In this document: positions 17,318 through 24,719 of the stretch, piece after piece
Position numbering within the stretch: position 1 is the stretch's first letter
Layout of the letters: the number at the start of each line of letters is the position of its first letter
Assembly: GCF_014204935.1 (NCBI RefSeq)
Contig: NZ_JACHMJ010000001.1
Span: 3,579,330 to 3,643,329, forward strand
Source of the DNA: Conyzicola lurida
GTDB taxonomy: Bacteria; Actinomycetota; Actinomycetes; Actinomycetales; Microbacteriaceae
Reading direction: 5' to 3'
Length of the DNA stretch: 64,000 nt
Position numbers and translations under genes: made by a program
Notes under the pieces: generated by a model
What the model saw: only the letters and a program-made list of their open reading frames with translations
The model's database searches: none
Told to the model about the DNA's origin: nothing

Positions 17318-17592
17318 CCGAACAGCCGGGAAACTTTGGCGGATTTCCGGGATTTAACGCCGATTGAACGCGCGACCCGTTCGAGGGAGCCCCGTTCGGG
17401 GGCGACCCGCTTTGGGGGCGCTGCACCCCCAGAGTTTGCTTTCTGTCAGTTGGCTGAACGCATACAGTCGCAAGTACCCGAATAAAGCGCGTGTTTACCC
17501 TGGCTCGCGATGCACGACATTACGTCCAGAATTAAGCGGCATTCGCGCTGTACCGCGCGTGCCGTTGCAACAACGTTGACGGGGGTCACGCT

Positions 17593-18414
17593 GTGGAACG
17601 GTTTGAAAGAAACAAGCTGGTGGTGGAAAATCTGCCACTCGTCGGGTATCTCGTTTCCGAGGTCTGGGCCAAGGCGCGCCACCTGTCGAGAGACGACCTG
17701 GCGTCCGCCGGAGCGCTCGCACTCGTCTCTTCCGCGGACTCGTTCCGCCCCGAACTCGGCATCCCGTTCGGCGCCTTCGCCCGCCGCCGCATCGTCGGCG
17801 CTTTCGCCGACGAGATGCGTTCGAGCGACTGGGCGACCCGCGGCGCACGCCGCCGCATCAAAGACACTATGGCCGTGCAGGACACTCTGACCGCCGCGAT
17901 GGGCCGCAAGCCCAACGTCGACGAGATCGCCGCCGCGCTCGGCGTCGACCGCGAGGAAGCCGCCGCCGGCATCGCCGACGCGTCGCGCGTGGTCGTCACC
18001 CTCGACGAGACCGTCGCCGACGTGCTGGTCGCCGACTCGGCGCTGCCCGAGGAGACCGTGCTCTCCGCCGAGCGGCTCACCTACCTGCGCGCTGCCGTCG
18101 ATTCGCTCCCCGAGAAGATGCGCGTCGTCATTTCCGCCATCTACTTCGACGACAAGACGGTGAAGGAGATCGCCGAGGAGTCGGGAACGACCCACTCCGC
18201 CGTGTCGCAGCTGCGCAGCGAGGCCGTGCGCCTGCTGCGCGACGGGCTCGAGACCCACTATTCCGACGCGCCCGACTCTGCCGGCGAGTACACGCCCGCA
18301 TCGCGCATCGCGATCTCGAGCCGCAGCGCCTACCTGGCGCGGGTGGCCGAGGCCGCGATGGTGACCTCGGTGCGCGACCGGGGCGCCGTGCGCACCGAGG
18401 CCGCGGCATCCTGA
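17593..18414 (+). CDS. fliA: RNA polymerase sigma factor for flagellar operons (sigma-28, FliA/SigD-like)
   Basis: 273 residues from GTG 17593. Region 2 (about 10-85) has VENLPLVGYLVSEVWAKARHL, DDLASAGALALVSSADSF and FGAFARRRIVGAFADEMRSSDW, close to FliA/WhiG-type sigma factors. Region 3 has GRKPNVDEIAAALGVDREE. Region 4 has LPEKMRVVISAIYFDDKTVKEIAEESGTTHSAVSQ (positions about 175-210) with the helix-turn-helix that reads the -35 box. It is divergent from flgN and just upstream of fliC. The five sigma-28-type promoters in the window are its obvious targets. No anti-sigma factor FlgM is seen nearby. Confidence 0.92.
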   Translation: MERFERNKLVVENLPLVGYLVSEVWAKARHLSRDDLASAGALALVSSADSFRPELGIPFGAFARRRIVGAFADEMRSSDWATRGARRRIKDTMAVQDTLTAAMGRKPNVDEIAAALGVDREEAAAGIADASRVVVTLDETVADVLVADSALPEETVLSAERLTYLRAAVDSLPEKMRVVISAIYFDDKTVKEIAEESGTTHSAVSQLRSEAVRLLRDGLETHYSDAPDSAGEYTPASRIAISSRSAYLARVAEAAMVTSVRDRGAVRTEAAAS

Positions 18415-18455
18415 TTTCGGCTTTCGAACACGACTAAAAAAGCTTCGCTTCGTGC

Positions 18456-18483
18456 CTAACGCGTTTTGGCGGGCAGCCGATAG
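18456..18483 (+). promoter_or_regulatory. Sigma-28 promoter of fliC
   Basis: CTAAC at 18456-18460, then 15 nt, then GCCGATAG at 18476-18483. The predicted transcription start is near 18490, giving a leader of about 55 nt that contains the candidate CsrA sites. Spacing and sequence agree with the promoters of flgB, flbD, fliM and flgN. Confidence 0.9.
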
Positions 18484-18495
18484 CTAAAGGTATCG

Positions 18496-18537
18496 GCCCA
18501 TGGATGGGCAGATGCAGCCAAACCCAATCACGGAGGA
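18496..18537 (+). promoter_or_regulatory. Candidate CsrA binding sites in the fliC leader
   Basis: The first site is a hairpin, GCCCA (18496-18500) and TGGGC (18505-18509), with the loop TGGA, so the CsrA core ANGGA (ATGGA) is presented in the loop. The second site, ACGGA at 18530-18534, overlaps the ribosome site GGAGG (18532-18536) 8 nt before the fliC start. A loop-exposed GGA plus one at the ribosome site is the arrangement known for hag in Bacillus subtilis. CsrA bound to both would block translation. csrA and fliW are both encoded in this window. Binding itself is inferred. Confidence 0.7.
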
Positions 18538-18544
18538 AAACATC

Positions 18545-19684
18545 ATGGGTATGCAGATCAACACCAACGTTGCGGCGCTCAACTCGTACCGCAACCTGTC
18601 CAACACGCAGAACGACCTGTCGAAGTCGCTTGAGAAGCTCTCCAGCGGCCTCCGCATCAACCGCGCAGCGGATGACGCAGCGGGTCTGGCAATCTCCGAG
18701 GGCCTGCGTGCGCAGGTCGGTGGCCTCACGGTCGCCTCGCGTAACGCTCAGGACGGCATCTCGGTCATCCAGACCGCTGAAGGCGCGCTGACCGAGACCC
18801 ACTCGATCCTGCAGCGTCTCCGCGACCTCGCCGTCCAGGCCGGTAACGACTCGAACAACTCCGAGTCGCGTGCCGCCATCACGACGGAGGCCACGCAGCT
18901 GACCGCCGAGCTCACGCGTATCTCCGACGTCACCAACTTCAACGGCACGAAGCTGCTCGACGGCTCGTCCGCGTCGCTCAGCTTCCAGGTCGGTGCAGAC
19001 GGTGCCGCCAGCAGCCAGATCTCGGTGAGCCTCACCGGTGCGAACGTCAAGGGTGTCGCTTCGGCGCTCACCGTTGGTGCTGCTGGATCGCAGATCACTG
19101 TCGCCACCCCGACCGCGGTCACCGGCGCTCAGTCCTTCACGGTCACGAAGGGCGGCGCCGCGACGGTCGTCACCACCGCATCGCTCGGTGCGGCCGGCAG
19201 CATGACCTCGGTCAACGAGGTTGCCGCAGCGCTCAACAAGGACGCCAACTTCAAGACGGACCTCGTCGCGACGGTTGACGCCACGAACAAGCTCATCATC
19301 TCGTCGAAGACCGGCGGAGTCGTCACGGCAGCAACCGCCCCCGGAACCGGCCTCTCGGTCGGCGTCGCGGCACCCGCTGGCGCGCTCGACTTCACCAACG
19401 CCGCGGGCGCTGCAGCTGCGATCACCAAGATCGACGCTCAGATCTCCAACGTGTCGACGGCTCGCGCCGGCCTCGGTGCCGTGCAGAACCGCTTCGAGTC
19501 CACGATCAACAGCCTCAACGTCTCCAAGGAGAACCTGGCCGCTGCTGAATCGCGTATCCGCGACACCGACATGGCGTCCGAGATGGTCAGCTACACCCGC
19601 GCGAACATCCTGTCGCAGGCCGGTACCGCCATGCTCGCGCAGGCGAACCAGTCCAACCAGGGCGTTCTGCAGCTCCTCGGCTAG
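18545..19684 (+). CDS. fliC: Flagellin
   Basis: 379 residues from ATG 18545, the start with GGAGG 8 nt upstream; the longer open frame from 18500 would begin inside the leader hairpin. The N-terminal D0/D1 helices (MGMQINTNVAALNSYRNL, LEKLSSGLRINRAADDAAGL) and C-terminal D1/D0 helices (ESRIRDTDMASEMVSYTR, QAGTAMLAQANQSNQGVLQLLG) are textbook flagellin. The variable middle (about 165-290) is Ala/Thr/Val-rich and short. Synonymous codons here are less GC-extreme than in neighbouring genes, typical of high expression. It is monocistronic, with a terminator-like stem downstream. It is the only flagellin gene in the window. Confidence 0.98.
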   Translation: MGMQINTNVAALNSYRNLSNTQNDLSKSLEKLSSGLRINRAADDAAGLAISEGLRAQVGGLTVASRNAQDGISVIQTAEGALTETHSILQRLRDLAVQAGNDSNNSESRAAITTEATQLTAELTRISDVTNFNGTKLLDGSSASLSFQVGADGAASSQISVSLTGANVKGVASALTVGAAGSQITVATPTAVTGAQSFTVTKGGAATVVTTASLGAAGSMTSVNEVAAALNKDANFKTDLVATVDATNKLIISSKTGGVVTAATAPGTGLSVGVAAPAGALDFTNAAGAAAAITKIDAQISNVSTARAGLGAVQNRFESTINSLNVSKENLAAAESRIRDTDMASEMVSYTRANILSQAGTAMLAQANQSNQGVLQLLG

Positions 19685-19702
19685 TCCGAACGGGTAGATA
19701 CC

Positions 19703-19760
19703 AACGCCCGGCGGTTCTCGAGAGGGAACTGGACGTCTTGATCGAGCGCCGCCGGGCGTT
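19703..19760 (+). terminator. Terminator-like stem-loop after fliC
   Basis: A perfect 12-bp inverted repeat, AACGCCCGGCGG (19703-19714) and CCGCCGGGCGTT (19749-19760), lies 18 bp after the fliC stop. The 34-nt loop contains a small CTCGAG palindrome. The U-tract is short (GTTT), so it may be a factor-assisted terminator or an mRNA 3'-end stabiliser for the flagellin transcript. Confidence 0.65.
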
Positions 19761-19823
19761 TCACCCCCACCAGCACGACCCACCGCCCTCACCACACCAG
19801 CCACTCAGCGAAGGAGATCGGAC

Positions 19824-21206
19824 ATGGCCACACTCGGTCTCGACGGCCTCGCGAGTGGTCTGCCCACGACGGAGCTCATCGCCTCGTTGATGGCTCTGGA
19901 GACGATCCCCCAGACTCTCCTCAAGAACAAGGTCACCAGCGCGACCACCGAGGTCACCGCTCTGCAGGGCCTGAACGCACTGGTCGCCGCCCTCCAGACG
20001 CTGTCTGCCACGACCGCCAAGCCAGCGGCCCTCGACTTCTACAACGCCACGAGCACCTCGACCAAGGTCACCGCCACGGCGACGACGGGTGCCGTCGGCG
20101 GCGAAATCGACATCGTCGTCGGAGCCCTCGCCCAGTCGCAGTCCGGCGTGACCGCGCCGATGACCGCCTGGACCGACCCGCCCGTCATCACCATCGTCGG
20201 CGCCGACGGCGTCGCGACCGAAATCACCGCCGACTCCAACTCGCTCGACGACGTCGTCGCCGCGATCAACGGCTCCGCCGCGGGGGTGAGTGCGACAAAG
20301 GTCGCCTCGGGCACCGACGCGGGCGGCGCGGTGCAGTACCGCCTCCAGCTCACGGGCAAGGCGAGCGGTGCCGAGAACGCCTTCACCGTGTACGCGGGCA
20401 CCGAGGCCGACGTCACCGCCGGAACCGCGACGAACGTGCTCGCTCAGGCGGGCGCCGCGACGGTCCGCACCGCTCAGGACGCCTCGGTCACCCTCTGGAA
20501 GGGCACTGCGGCCGAGCAGGTCATCACCTCGACGACCAACACCTTCACCGACCTCCTCCCCGGCGTCTCCGTGACGGTCTCCGGCGTCTCGGCCGACCCG
20601 GTCACCGTCGCCGTCTCCCGCGACAACGCGACGTCGGCCACGACCGTGAAAGCGCTCGTCACCTCGCTCAACGAGGCACTCGCCTACATCAAGACGCGCT
20701 CGTCGGTCACGACCAGCACCGATGCGACGGGGGCCGCGATCGTCTCCGGCGGAGTCTTCACCGGCGACAGCACGGTGCGCGACGTCTCCTCGAAACTGCT
20801 CGCCGCGGCATCCCAGCCCGTCAATGGCAAGTCGCCGTCGGAGTACGGGATCTCGATCACCAAGACCGGCACGATGGAATTCGACGAGGCCAAGTTCACC
20901 GCGGCCTTCGCGAAGGACCCCGCCGGAGTCCAGGCGGCGATCACCGAGATCGCCGGACGTCTCGCCGACGCCGCCAAGGGGCTCTCCGACAAGACCGTCG
21001 GCACGATCACCTCCAAGATCACCGGCACCCAGACCACGATCGACAACCTCAGCGACCAGGTCGAGCGGTGGGACGACCGCCTCGCCACCCGCAAGGCGAA
21101 CCTGCAGCGCATGTACTCGGCGTTCGAGGTCCGCATGAGCAACATGAACGCCCAGATGACCTGGCTCACCTCGCAAGTCGACGCACTGCAAGCGCAGAAG
21201 GACTGA
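19824..21206 (+). CDS. fliD: Flagellar filament cap protein (hook-associated protein 2)
   Basis: 460 residues from ATG 19824 with GAAGGAG 8 nt upstream. The N-terminal GLDGLASGLPTTELIASLMALE and QTLLKNKVTSATTEVTALQGLNALVA (split) match the FliD N domain. The C-terminal region GTITSKITGTQTTIDNLSDQ, DDRLATRKANLQRMYSAFE and MNAQMTWLTSQ matches the FliD C domain. FliD forms the pentameric or hexameric cap that folds flagellin at the filament tip. It overlaps fliS, its partner gene in many genomes. No sigma-28 box was found just upstream, so it may depend on readthrough from fliC or another promoter. Confidence 0.95.
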   Translation: MATLGLDGLASGLPTTELIASLMALETIPQTLLKNKVTSATTEVTALQGLNALVAALQTLSATTAKPAALDFYNATSTSTKVTATATTGAVGGEIDIVVGALAQSQSGVTAPMTAWTDPPVITIVGADGVATEITADSNSLDDVVAAINGSAAGVSATKVASGTDAGGAVQYRLQLTGKASGAENAFTVYAGTEADVTAGTATNVLAQAGAATVRTAQDASVTLWKGTAAEQVITSTTNTFTDLLPGVSVTVSGVSADPVTVAVSRDNATSATTVKALVTSLNEALAYIKTRSSVTTSTDATGAAIVSGGVFTGDSTVRDVSSKLLAAASQPVNGKSPSEYGISITKTGTMEFDEAKFTAAFAKDPAGVQAAITEIAGRLADAAKGLSDKTVGTITSKITGTQTTIDNLSDQVERWDDRLATRKANLQRMYSAFEVRMSNMNAQMTWLTSQVDALQAQKD

Positions 21207-21655
21207 TGATGACGATGTACGCGAACCCGAAGCAGCAGCTGAACCGCTACGCCACGGACTCAATCATGTCCGCTTCGCCCGCGCGCCTGCTCACGATGCT
21301 CTACGACCGGCTGCTGCTCGACCTCAGCCGCGCAGAAGCCGCGCACGAGACCCGGTCGTGGGCCGTAGTCTCCAGCAACCTGCTGCACGCCCAGGACATC
21401 GTCGCCGAGCTCACCTCGTCGCTCAAGGTCGACGCGTGGGACGGCGGCGAACGGCTGCTCGCGCTCTACACCTACGTGAGCGCCGCGTTGATCCGCGGCA
21501 ACATCCACCGCGACCTCGACGCGGTGCGCGAGTGCGTCACGCTGCTCGAGCCGCTGCGCCAGGCCTGGCACGAGGCGGCCGGCCAGCTGACCGTCGCCCA
21601 GCCCGCACCGCAGTCGCTCCCGGCAGTCACCGGCGGGATGCTCGGCGTTGCCTAG
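21206..21655 (+). CDS. fliS: Flagellin export chaperone FliS
   Basis: 149 residues, start in a TGATG overlap with the fliD stop. FliS features are NPKQQLNRYATDSIMSASPARLLTMLYDRL (residues about 5-35), LLHAQDIVAELTSSL and YTYVSAALIRGN. FliS binds the C-terminal D0 helix of flagellin in the cytosol, prevents early polymerisation and docks on FlhA. It may also take part in the FliW-CsrA-flagellin balance. The C-terminal 20 residues are Pro/Ala-rich and lie outside the usual four-helix bundle. Confidence 0.92.
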   Translation: MMTMYANPKQQLNRYATDSIMSASPARLLTMLYDRLLLDLSRAEAAHETRSWAVVSSNLLHAQDIVAELTSSLKVDAWDGGERLLALYTYVSAALIRGNIHRDLDAVRECVTLLEPLRQAWHEAAGQLTVAQPAPQSLPAVTGGMLGVA

Positions 21656-21962
21656 TTCACCGATTCCGCAGTTCGACAGCTGGGCCGACGTGATGGCCGA
21701 ACTCGAGGCATCCCACCTGCGGGCGCTCGATTCGAGCACGGCAGCGGATGCCGCTCCGCACGTCACCTGGAAGCCGCCGACCGATCTCGGCCCGATGCCG
21801 ACCGAGCTCCGCGAGCGGGCGGTCGCGTTGCTGGCCGAGCAGCGCGAGTCGCTGCACACCCTCGACGAGCTGCACCGCGAAACCGGACGCCACCTTGCCG
21901 CCGTGCGCTCGATCCCGAGCACGCGCGACGACCAGTCGGTCTACCTCGACGTCTCGGGCTGA
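21648..21962 (+). CDS. Small helical protein between fliS and flgB, possible FliT-like chaperone
   Basis: 104 residues if started at TTG 21648 (overlapping fliS by 8 nt). GTG 21690 or ATG 21693 are alternatives, and no start has a strong ribosome site. It is acidic and mostly helical, with two amphipathic helices: DVMAELEASHLRALDSS and ELRERAVALLAEQRESLHTLDELHRETGRHLAAV. I do not recognise a family. In many genomes the gene after fliS is fliT, a small helical chaperone for FliD, so a FliT-like role is a reasonable guess from position, size and helicity only. Confidence 0.55.
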   Translation: MPSSPIPQFDSWADVMAELEASHLRALDSSTAADAAPHVTWKPPTDLGPMPTELRERAVALLAEQRESLHTLDELHRETGRHLAAVRSIPSTRDDQSVYLDVSG

Positions 21963-21981
21963 AGAATTCTTCAATCCTCAT

Positions 21982-22009
21982 CTAACGCCTGAGGGTTCGT
22001 GACCGATAG
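21982..22009 (+). promoter_or_regulatory. Sigma-28 promoter of the flgB-flgE operon
   Basis: CTAAC at 21982-21986, 15 nt, then ACCGATAG at 22002-22009. It is the same box and spacing as the fliC promoter with one change in the first base of the -10. The predicted start is near 22016, leaving a leader of about 73 nt before the flgB GTG at 22089. Confidence 0.87.
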
Positions 22010-22023
22010 CTAGTTTCGAGAGC

Positions 22024-22082
22024 ACGGATTGCTCACCATCAGGCCACGGATCGGCCGCTTCGTTTCTTCTTCACGAGACGGA
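22024..22082 (+). promoter_or_regulatory. Three ACGGA motifs in the flgB leader (candidate CsrA sites)
   Basis: The predicted leader holds ACGGA at 22024-22028, 22046-22050 and 22078-22082. The last lies in the ribosome-site position 6 nt before the flgB GTG. ANGGA is the CsrA core. Three copies in about 73 nt is well above the chance expectation of about 0.3 for equal base use. Multiple ANGGA sites with one at the ribosome site suggest post-transcriptional control of the whole basal-body operon. Confidence 0.4.
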
Positions 22083-22088
22083 ACAGCC

Positions 22089-22430
22089 GTGCTTGAATCT
22101 GTGTCCTCCAACGCCCTGAGCAGCGCCCTCGACGGCCTCGCTCTGCGCCAGCGTGTGATCGCGAGCAACATCGCGAACGTCAACACCCCCGGCTACACGG
22201 CCAAGCGCGTGCTCTTCGAAGACGCCCTCGCCCAGTCGGTGGAGAACGGCGACGGAAACGTCACGGCCGTCACCGCCCGCTCGCTCGAGCCCACCCGTCT
22301 CGACGGCAACAACGTCAACCTCGACACCGAGACGCTGTCGAACGTCGACACTGTGCTGCGCTTCCAGTTCGCCAGCCAGGCCATCGGCGGCCAGTTCAGC
22401 GCGCTGCGCACGGCGATGCGGACCAACTGA
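22089..22430 (+). CDS. flgB: Flagellar proximal rod protein FlgB
   Basis: 113 residues from GTG 22089, chosen because the family is short and an ACGGAA ribosome-like stretch precedes it; the frame is open to 22029. The core ALDGLALRQRVIASNIANVNTPGYTAK is the flagellar rod/hook N-terminal motif. The C-terminal helix is LRFQFASQAIGGQFSALRTAM. FlgB is part of the proximal rod that attaches to FliE. It is the first gene of the large operon running to flgE. Confidence 0.93.
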   Translation: MLESVSSNALSSALDGLALRQRVIASNIANVNTPGYTAKRVLFEDALAQSVENGDGNVTAVTARSLEPTRLDGNNVNLDTETLSNVDTVLRFQFASQAIGGQFSALRTAMRTN

Positions 22431-22822
22431 TGACCTTCGACGCGATCGGCATCGCCAGCACCGGCCTCACCGTGCACCGCAAGTGGCTCGACGCGGTCTC
22501 CGACAACCTCGCCAACGTCAACACCGTCAAGGCGACGACCGACGACGCGTTCCAGGCGCGCTACGTCATCGCCCAGGAGGGCGAGGGCACCACCGGCGCC
22601 TACGTGCAGGGCGCGGCCTACGGCGACGCGGAAGGCCGGCTGGTCTACGAGCCCGACCACCCCCTCGCCGACGCCGAAGGCTACGTGCGCTACCCCGATA
22701 TCGACCTCGCCTCGCAGATGGGCCAGCTCATCCTGGCCCAGCGCGGCTACCAGGCGAACGCCGCGGTCGTCGACCGCGCGAAAGAGACCTACCAGGCAGC
22801 ACTCCAGATCGGACGCAACTAA
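22430..22822 (+). CDS. flgC: Flagellar proximal rod protein FlgC
   Basis: 130 residues, ATG overlapping the flgB stop by 1 nt. It carries FDAIGIASTGLTVHRKWLDAVSDNLANVNT at the N-terminus and YPDIDLASQMGQLILAQRGYQANAAVVDRAKE near the C-terminus, both standard for FlgC. The family's usual NTPGY is NTVKA here, a mild divergence. It builds the proximal rod with FlgB. It has the same operon packing as its neighbours. Confidence 0.93.
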   Translation: MTFDAIGIASTGLTVHRKWLDAVSDNLANVNTVKATTDDAFQARYVIAQEGEGTTGAYVQGAAYGDAEGRLVYEPDHPLADAEGYVRYPDIDLASQMGQLILAQRGYQANAAVVDRAKETYQAALQIGRN

Positions 22823-23127
22823 TGGACCCGCTCTCTCTGACCTCGGTGCAGGGCACCACCGGCACCGGGTACGTCTCGGCCGCCGGCGGTGTGCAGTCCA
22901 CCGACGGTTCCGGATTCGCCGCGTCGCTCACCGGGGCGGTCGACGGACTGCAGGGTCTGCAGAACACCTCGAGCGAACTCGCCATCCAGGCCGTCACCGG
23001 CGACCTCGAAGACATCCACAACGCGACGCTCGCCTCGTCCCGCGCCTCGGTGACGCTCGAACTCGTCGCCGCCGTGCGTAACAAGGGCGTCGACGCCTTC
23101 AACGAGATCATGAGGATGCAGGCCTAA
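22822..23127 (+). CDS. fliE: Flagellar hook-basal body protein FliE
   Basis: 101 residues, start overlapping the flgC stop. A non-conserved Ser/Gly/Thr-rich N-terminus is followed by the conserved FliE C-terminal region GDLEDIHNATLASSRASVTLELVAAVRNKGVDAFNEIMRM (positions about 60-100). FliE joins the MS ring (FliF) and the export gate to the rod and is the first rod component exported. It lies between flgC and fliF, as in most flagellar operons. Confidence 0.92.
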   Translation: MDPLSLTSVQGTTGTGYVSAAGGVQSTDGSGFAASLTGAVDGLQGLQNTSSELAIQAVTGDLEDIHNATLASSRASVTLELVAAVRNKGVDAFNEIMRMQA

Positions 23128-24719
23128 TGCCCCGCCAGGTCACTTCCGCGTTCGGCCGCTTCGCCGACGCCATCCGCGAATTCACGATCGCCCAGCGCAC
23201 CGTGGCCCTCATCGGGGTCGCGGTTCTCGTGCTCGGTATCGTCGCCCTCGGGTTCTGGATCACGAAGCCCTCGTACACCCCGCTGTTCTCGGGCCTCAGT
23301 GGCGCCGACGCGAACACGCTCGTCGAGCAGCTGCGTGCCGACGGCGTTCCCTACGAGCTGGCCAACGGCGGCGCCACGATCATGGTGCCCGAGGAGAACG
23401 TCTACGACGAACGCCTCAAGGCGGCCGCGGCCGGCCTGCCGTCGTCGAGCACAGGCGGCTACTCGCTGCTCGACTCGATGGGCGTCACCGCCTCCGAGTT
23501 CCAGCAGAACGTGACCTACAAGCGCGCCCTCGAGGGCGAGCTCGCGAAGACCATCTCCGCCCTCACCGGCGTGCAGAACGCCTCGGTGCGGCTCGCGATC
23601 CCCGAGGAGACGGTGTTCGTCTCCGAGACCAACGACCCCACCGCCTCGGTGTTCGTCGAGACCCAGAACGGCGTCTCGCTCAGTTCCGACCAGGTGCAGG
23701 CGATCGTGCACCTCACCAGCGCGTCCATCGACGGCATGGCGCCCGAAGACGTCGCGGTCATCGACTCCAAGGGCACCGTGCTCTCCGCCGTGGGCGAGGG
23801 AGCCGTCGGCGGCGCGGACCAGCAGATGTCCGACTACGAGACCGCGATCCGCGCCTCGGTGCAGACCATGCTCGACAAGGTCGTCGGAACCGGCAACGCC
23901 ACCGTCGTGGTCGCCGCCGACATGAGCCGCGAGTCGGGCGAGCGCGTCGAAGAGACCTTCAGCTCCCCCGACGGCACGCTCGCGCTCAGCGAATCGGCCA
24001 CCGTCGAGGGCGGCGACGTCGCGGGCGACACCGCGGCCGGCGTGCTCGGCCCCGACAACATCGCCGTCCCCGCCGAGGGCGCGGAGGCCGAGGCCACCGG
24101 TTCCTCGTCGATCGTGCGCAACAACGCGGTCAACAAGGTCACCGAGTCGACCACGATCCCGGCCGGTGTGCTCACCCGCAAAACGATCTCGGTCGCGCTC
24201 AACCAGGCGACCGCCACCGGCCTGAACGTGGAGGACATCACCGCCCTCGTCTCCTCCGCCGCCGGAATCGACGAGGAACGCGGCGACGTCGTCACCGTCG
24301 AGGTCGTCCCGTTCAACGGCGCCGGCGCCGAAGAGGCCGCCCAGGCGCTCGAGGCCGCTGCTGCCGCCGCCGATGCCGACCGTATGGCCGACCTCATCCG
24401 CACCGGCGTGATCGCCCTCGCGATCGCCCTGCCCGTCATCATCGCGATCGCCGTCTTCGCCGCCCGCTCGCGTCGTCGCAAGCAGGACATCGAGGAGGCT
24501 GCCGACCTCGCCGACCTGCGCTCGATCCTCAACGACACGCAGCCCGAGGTCATGGCGACCCCGTTGCGTCCGGCGATTCCGACGGTCCCGGCATCCCCTC
24601 TTCTCATCGAGCCGAACATCGACCGCACCCGCGCCGAAATCGACGCCCTCGCGGCCCAGGACCCGCAGCGCGCCGCGGAGTTCCTGCGCGGCCTCATGGA
24701 TAGCAAGCAGAACGCATGA
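23127..24719 (+). CDS. fliF: Flagellar MS-ring protein FliF
   Basis: 530 residues. Transmembrane helix 1 is near 25-45 (TVALIGVAVLVLGIVALGFWI). The ring-building domains RBM1/2 follow, with YTPLFSGLSGADANTLVEQL, VPEENVYDERLKAAAAGLP and NVTYKRALEGELAKTISAL. RBM3 and the beta-collar come next, and helix 2 lies near 430 (GVIALAIALPVIIAIAVFAA). The acidic C-terminal tail (RAEIDALAAQDPQRAAEFLRGLM) is the usual FliG-binding segment. FliF forms the membrane ring that seats the export apparatus and the rotor. Confidence 0.96.
   Translation: MPRQVTSAFGRFADAIREFTIAQRTVALIGVAVLVLGIVALGFWITKPSYTPLFSGLSGADANTLVEQLRADGVPYELANGGATIMVPEENVYDERLKAAAAGLPSSSTGGYSLLDSMGVTASEFQQNVTYKRALEGELAKTISALTGVQNASVRLAIPEETVFVSETNDPTASVFVETQNGVSLSSDQVQAIVHLTSASIDGMAPEDVAVIDSKGTVLSAVGEGAVGGADQQMSDYETAIRASVQTMLDKVVGTGNATVVVAADMSRESGERVEETFSSPDGTLALSESATVEGGDVAGDTAAGVLGPDNIAVPAEGAEAEATGSSSIVRNNAVNKVTESTTIPAGVLTRKTISVALNQATATGLNVEDITALVSSAAGIDEERGDVVTVEVVPFNGAGAEEAAQALEAAAAAADADRMADLIRTGVIALAIALPVIIAIAVFAARSRRRKQDIEEAADLADLRSILNDTQPEVMATPLRPAIPTVPASPLLIEPNIDRTRAEIDALAAQDPQRAAEFLRGLMDSKQNA

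Noticed and set aside
17344..17366. GCCGATTG at 17359-17366 as a sigma-28 promoter for fliA.
   Set aside because: No CTAAC-like -35 box lies 15 nt upstream, so it fails the pattern shared by the five accepted promoters.
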